Shown here in pieces: positions 62,313 through 64,000 of a stretch of 64,000 bases of DNA. The notes beneath the pieces were generated by a model. It searched no databases. It was not told the origin of the DNA and saw nothing but the letters and a program-made list of their open reading frames with translations. The stretch spans positions 142,501 through 206,500 of the forward strand of contig CAJNDS010002559.1 in NCBI GenBank assembly GCA_905221605.1, written 5' to 3'. The position numbers and the translations under genes are program-made. The stretch comes from Symbiodinium natans (taxonomy: Eukaryota; Sar; Dinophyceae; Suessiales; Symbiodiniaceae). Numbering within the stretch: position 1 is the first letter of the stretch; every line of letters starts with the position of its first letter.

Positions 62313-63945
62313 CTAGAAATCCAAGGAAAGACCACATCCCAACCCCAACTCGAATTCTGCTGTGTTTTTCACCATTTGGAGCCTGCTAGCAAACAGACTC
62401 CCTACCAGGCTCGTGAAGGAGTCGATGTAATACACGGCCGGCAAGCCGCTCGTGCGTGACCAAGCTTCGAAAAGCTCGGCTAGCGGAAAAAGCGTCGTTC
62501 GCCAAAGAGGCGAGGCCAGTTGCACCGCGTCTGCCGCAACAGTTTTCTAACGAGCGTACTCATGCACGCTTGCGCGCAAACGCTCGCAGAAGACCTCCCA
62601 GTTCTGCCCTGCAGTTTCACAGGAGAACAGTGGCAGCGCCCGGAGCTGTTGCAGGCACGCGAGTGGAGGGCCTGATCTGTACGCAGCAAGCAGTGCCTCC
62701 ACCGCCTCCTCAAGCTCCATGTGGCCGTCCCCTTCCTCCGGCAGAAGCCCACCCAGCTCCGTCCTTCCGCCCAAGCCTTCTCCACGGCACGGGCCAGGCC
62801 TGGCAGCTTCCTCCCGACTTGCGGCCATTCTGGAGGGAGTCGTTTCGGGTTGCGCCGCATGGCACCGGCCGCCTCGTCCTGCAGGTTGTTCCAAATTACC
62901 AACATGCAGGCTGCCGACGGTCGCTGGCTTTGTTGTAGAATGCCACCACGACGCCTGCGTTCACTGTCTCCGGGAGCTCGCCAGTCCTTGTCACGCTTAT
63001 GTCGTCACACTTCTTCCAGGTCGCGGGCTCCTTCACCCACGTCACATAGTGACCTGATCTCGAGTCCGTGCTCCCTGACACATGTTCCACCACTGCCGTG
63101 AGTTCGAACCTCTCCTTACCCACCGCCACATTCTGCGAGCACATTGCACGGCCACGATGTCGATGCTGCACGTTCTCTTCGTCGACCCGACCTGCCCGAC
63201 CACCAAAGACCTTCCCACTTTCTCGATTGAAACTTGCGACTCCCCACGCCTTGTACCGCCACAAGACTCACACCGCAGTTCCACTGCCTGCGGGCGTATG
63301 TACTGGTCCAGCAAGTGCGACAGCTCTGTCTCCTCGGCGGCACCGTTCTCGTCCATGATCAACACCGACCAGTCTTCCGGACGGGATGCAGATGACAGCG
63401 CCAGCCCGTCCAAGCAGTCATCGTTGGGACACGTGCGTCGCGTGTGTCGCAGGACGTTCACGCCAAACACATTTTCATCGCAACACTCGTGATCCTCCCG
63501 AGAAAGTCTGGCTACGGTCAGTGCAGGACAAACACAAATCTTCTAGGCCTTGCCTCCGCCTCTAATTACAGAGCAGGGCGTGCTGGCGCATGCTACTATT
63601 TTGTTCGGGCCTGCCTGCTGTTGGCGCAAGGTGTCACACATCGCGCTCACCAGGAGTAAAGCGGAATCCTGCCGCCCGATGTCCAAGCCATGCTGTCGCA
63701 CCACGGGCAGCCAGCGTTGCATACGCGCATGGTCTGCCTGGCCCGCGTCGCGGGCGAGCATGGTCCCTCGCAACAATTTAAACTCCATAGGCAATTCTCC
63801 TTCCGGCACGTGGAGGGTGTTTTCGTCTTGAGAATCCTTTCACGTCCGGACGGTGCAAAATAGCTTGCAGGCTTGCAGGATCGAGTTCAGAAAGCACGTG
63901 TTGCCCAGGTTCGCCAATCCAACCTCCTTGCCCAAGGAGCCTCTC
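62313..63945 (-). pseudogene. Ubiquitin-specific-protease-like sequence with stops and frame changes
   Basis: A 1.6-kb GC-rich stretch without telomeric repeat. Cys box GLANLGNTCFLNSILQ (Cys codon 63894-63896), then LDIGRQDSALLLVSAMCDTL, a zinc-finger-like IRPQAVELRCESCGG, and a His box RSGHYVTWVKEPATW (His codon 63049-63051) followed by KCDDISV and VVVAFYNKAS: the USP (peptidase C19) order. TGA at 63840-63842 and TAG at 63543-63545 interrupt one continuous frame, the frame changes near 63.13 kb and again near 62.9 and 62.75 kb, and TAG recurs at 62547-62549. The C-terminal part (ELEEAVEALLAAYRSGPPLA, LAELFEAWSRTSGLPAVYYI) is not recognised. Lack of introns plus these lesions fits a processed pseudogene; short introns are the alternative. 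Confidence 0.65.
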
Positions 63946-64000
63946 GCCATCCTTCGCAGCACGCCCACCGCGGCGACCTTTTGCACGGCCTCTGCACGGC

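Noticed and set aside
1-64000. rRNA, tRNA, spliced-leader RNA genes
   Set aside because: None recognised by eye. A covariance-model scan would be needed to exclude diverged copies.

Overview
Organism. This looks like nuclear DNA of a dinoflagellate (confidence about 0.75). Evidence: (1) hundreds of plant-type TTTAGGG/CCCTAAA units lie in interstitial arrays in both orientations; (2) almost every exon I can defend is on the minus strand, as in the long one-way gene clusters of dinoflagellates; (3) introns use both GT-AG and GC-AG borders; (4) two protein families that I know mainly from dinoflagellate gene models are present: a TIR-like multi-pass membrane protein and a C5-methyltransferase-like protein with FSG, CSS and EQP motifs. 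I could not run a search, so the family names rest on motif reading.

Layout. The telomere-repeat 'desert' is not empty. The unique islands of 50-150 bp between repeat arrays are exons, and the arrays are intron sequence. 5.1-19.6 kb, minus strand: a TIR-like membrane-protein gene in at least a dozen exons. 20.6-30.7 kb, minus strand: a series of exon-like islands of unknown function. 31.74-33.49 kb: a composite of three 236-bp terminal-inverted-repeat units and two 518-bp spacers, flanked by TA and sitting at the edge of a coding exon. 33.5-62.2 kb, minus strand: a Mrp/NUBPL/HCF101-type iron-sulfur P-loop ATPase gene spread over about 28 kb. Its GKGGVGKST loop, [17 protein letters not shown] and LPLDP motifs are each cut by introns, and the reading phase is kept across most of the junctions I could place. 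36.0-52.3 kb: a block without telomere repeats, nested in one intron of that ATPase gene, carrying a separate minus-strand multi-exon gene with a methyltransferase-like N-terminus and a long coiled-coil/low-complexity C-terminal part. 62.3-63.95 kb: an intronless ubiquitin-specific-protease-like sequence with Cys and His boxes but several stops and frame changes, probably a processed pseudogene, also without telomere repeats.

Mobile and simple repeats. At least six small inverted-repeat (MITE-like) families are present. Three of them (120 bp, 353 bp and the 236-bp unit) show clear TA target duplications. The 120-bp family has four copies, each entered at the TA of a CCCTAAA-like unit. Variant arrays of CCCTAAAA and CCCCAAAA, long G or C tracts, a 21-bp minisatellite and several microsatellites complete the picture.

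Main idea. The telomeric repeat carries the strings GTTTAG and TTTAG|G, so a sense-oriented array can supply both a GT donor and an AG acceptor. At least six exons here end exactly at a GTTTAG inside a repeat. The window therefore suggests that interstitial telomeric repeats have grown into, or created, spliceosomal introns across whole genes.
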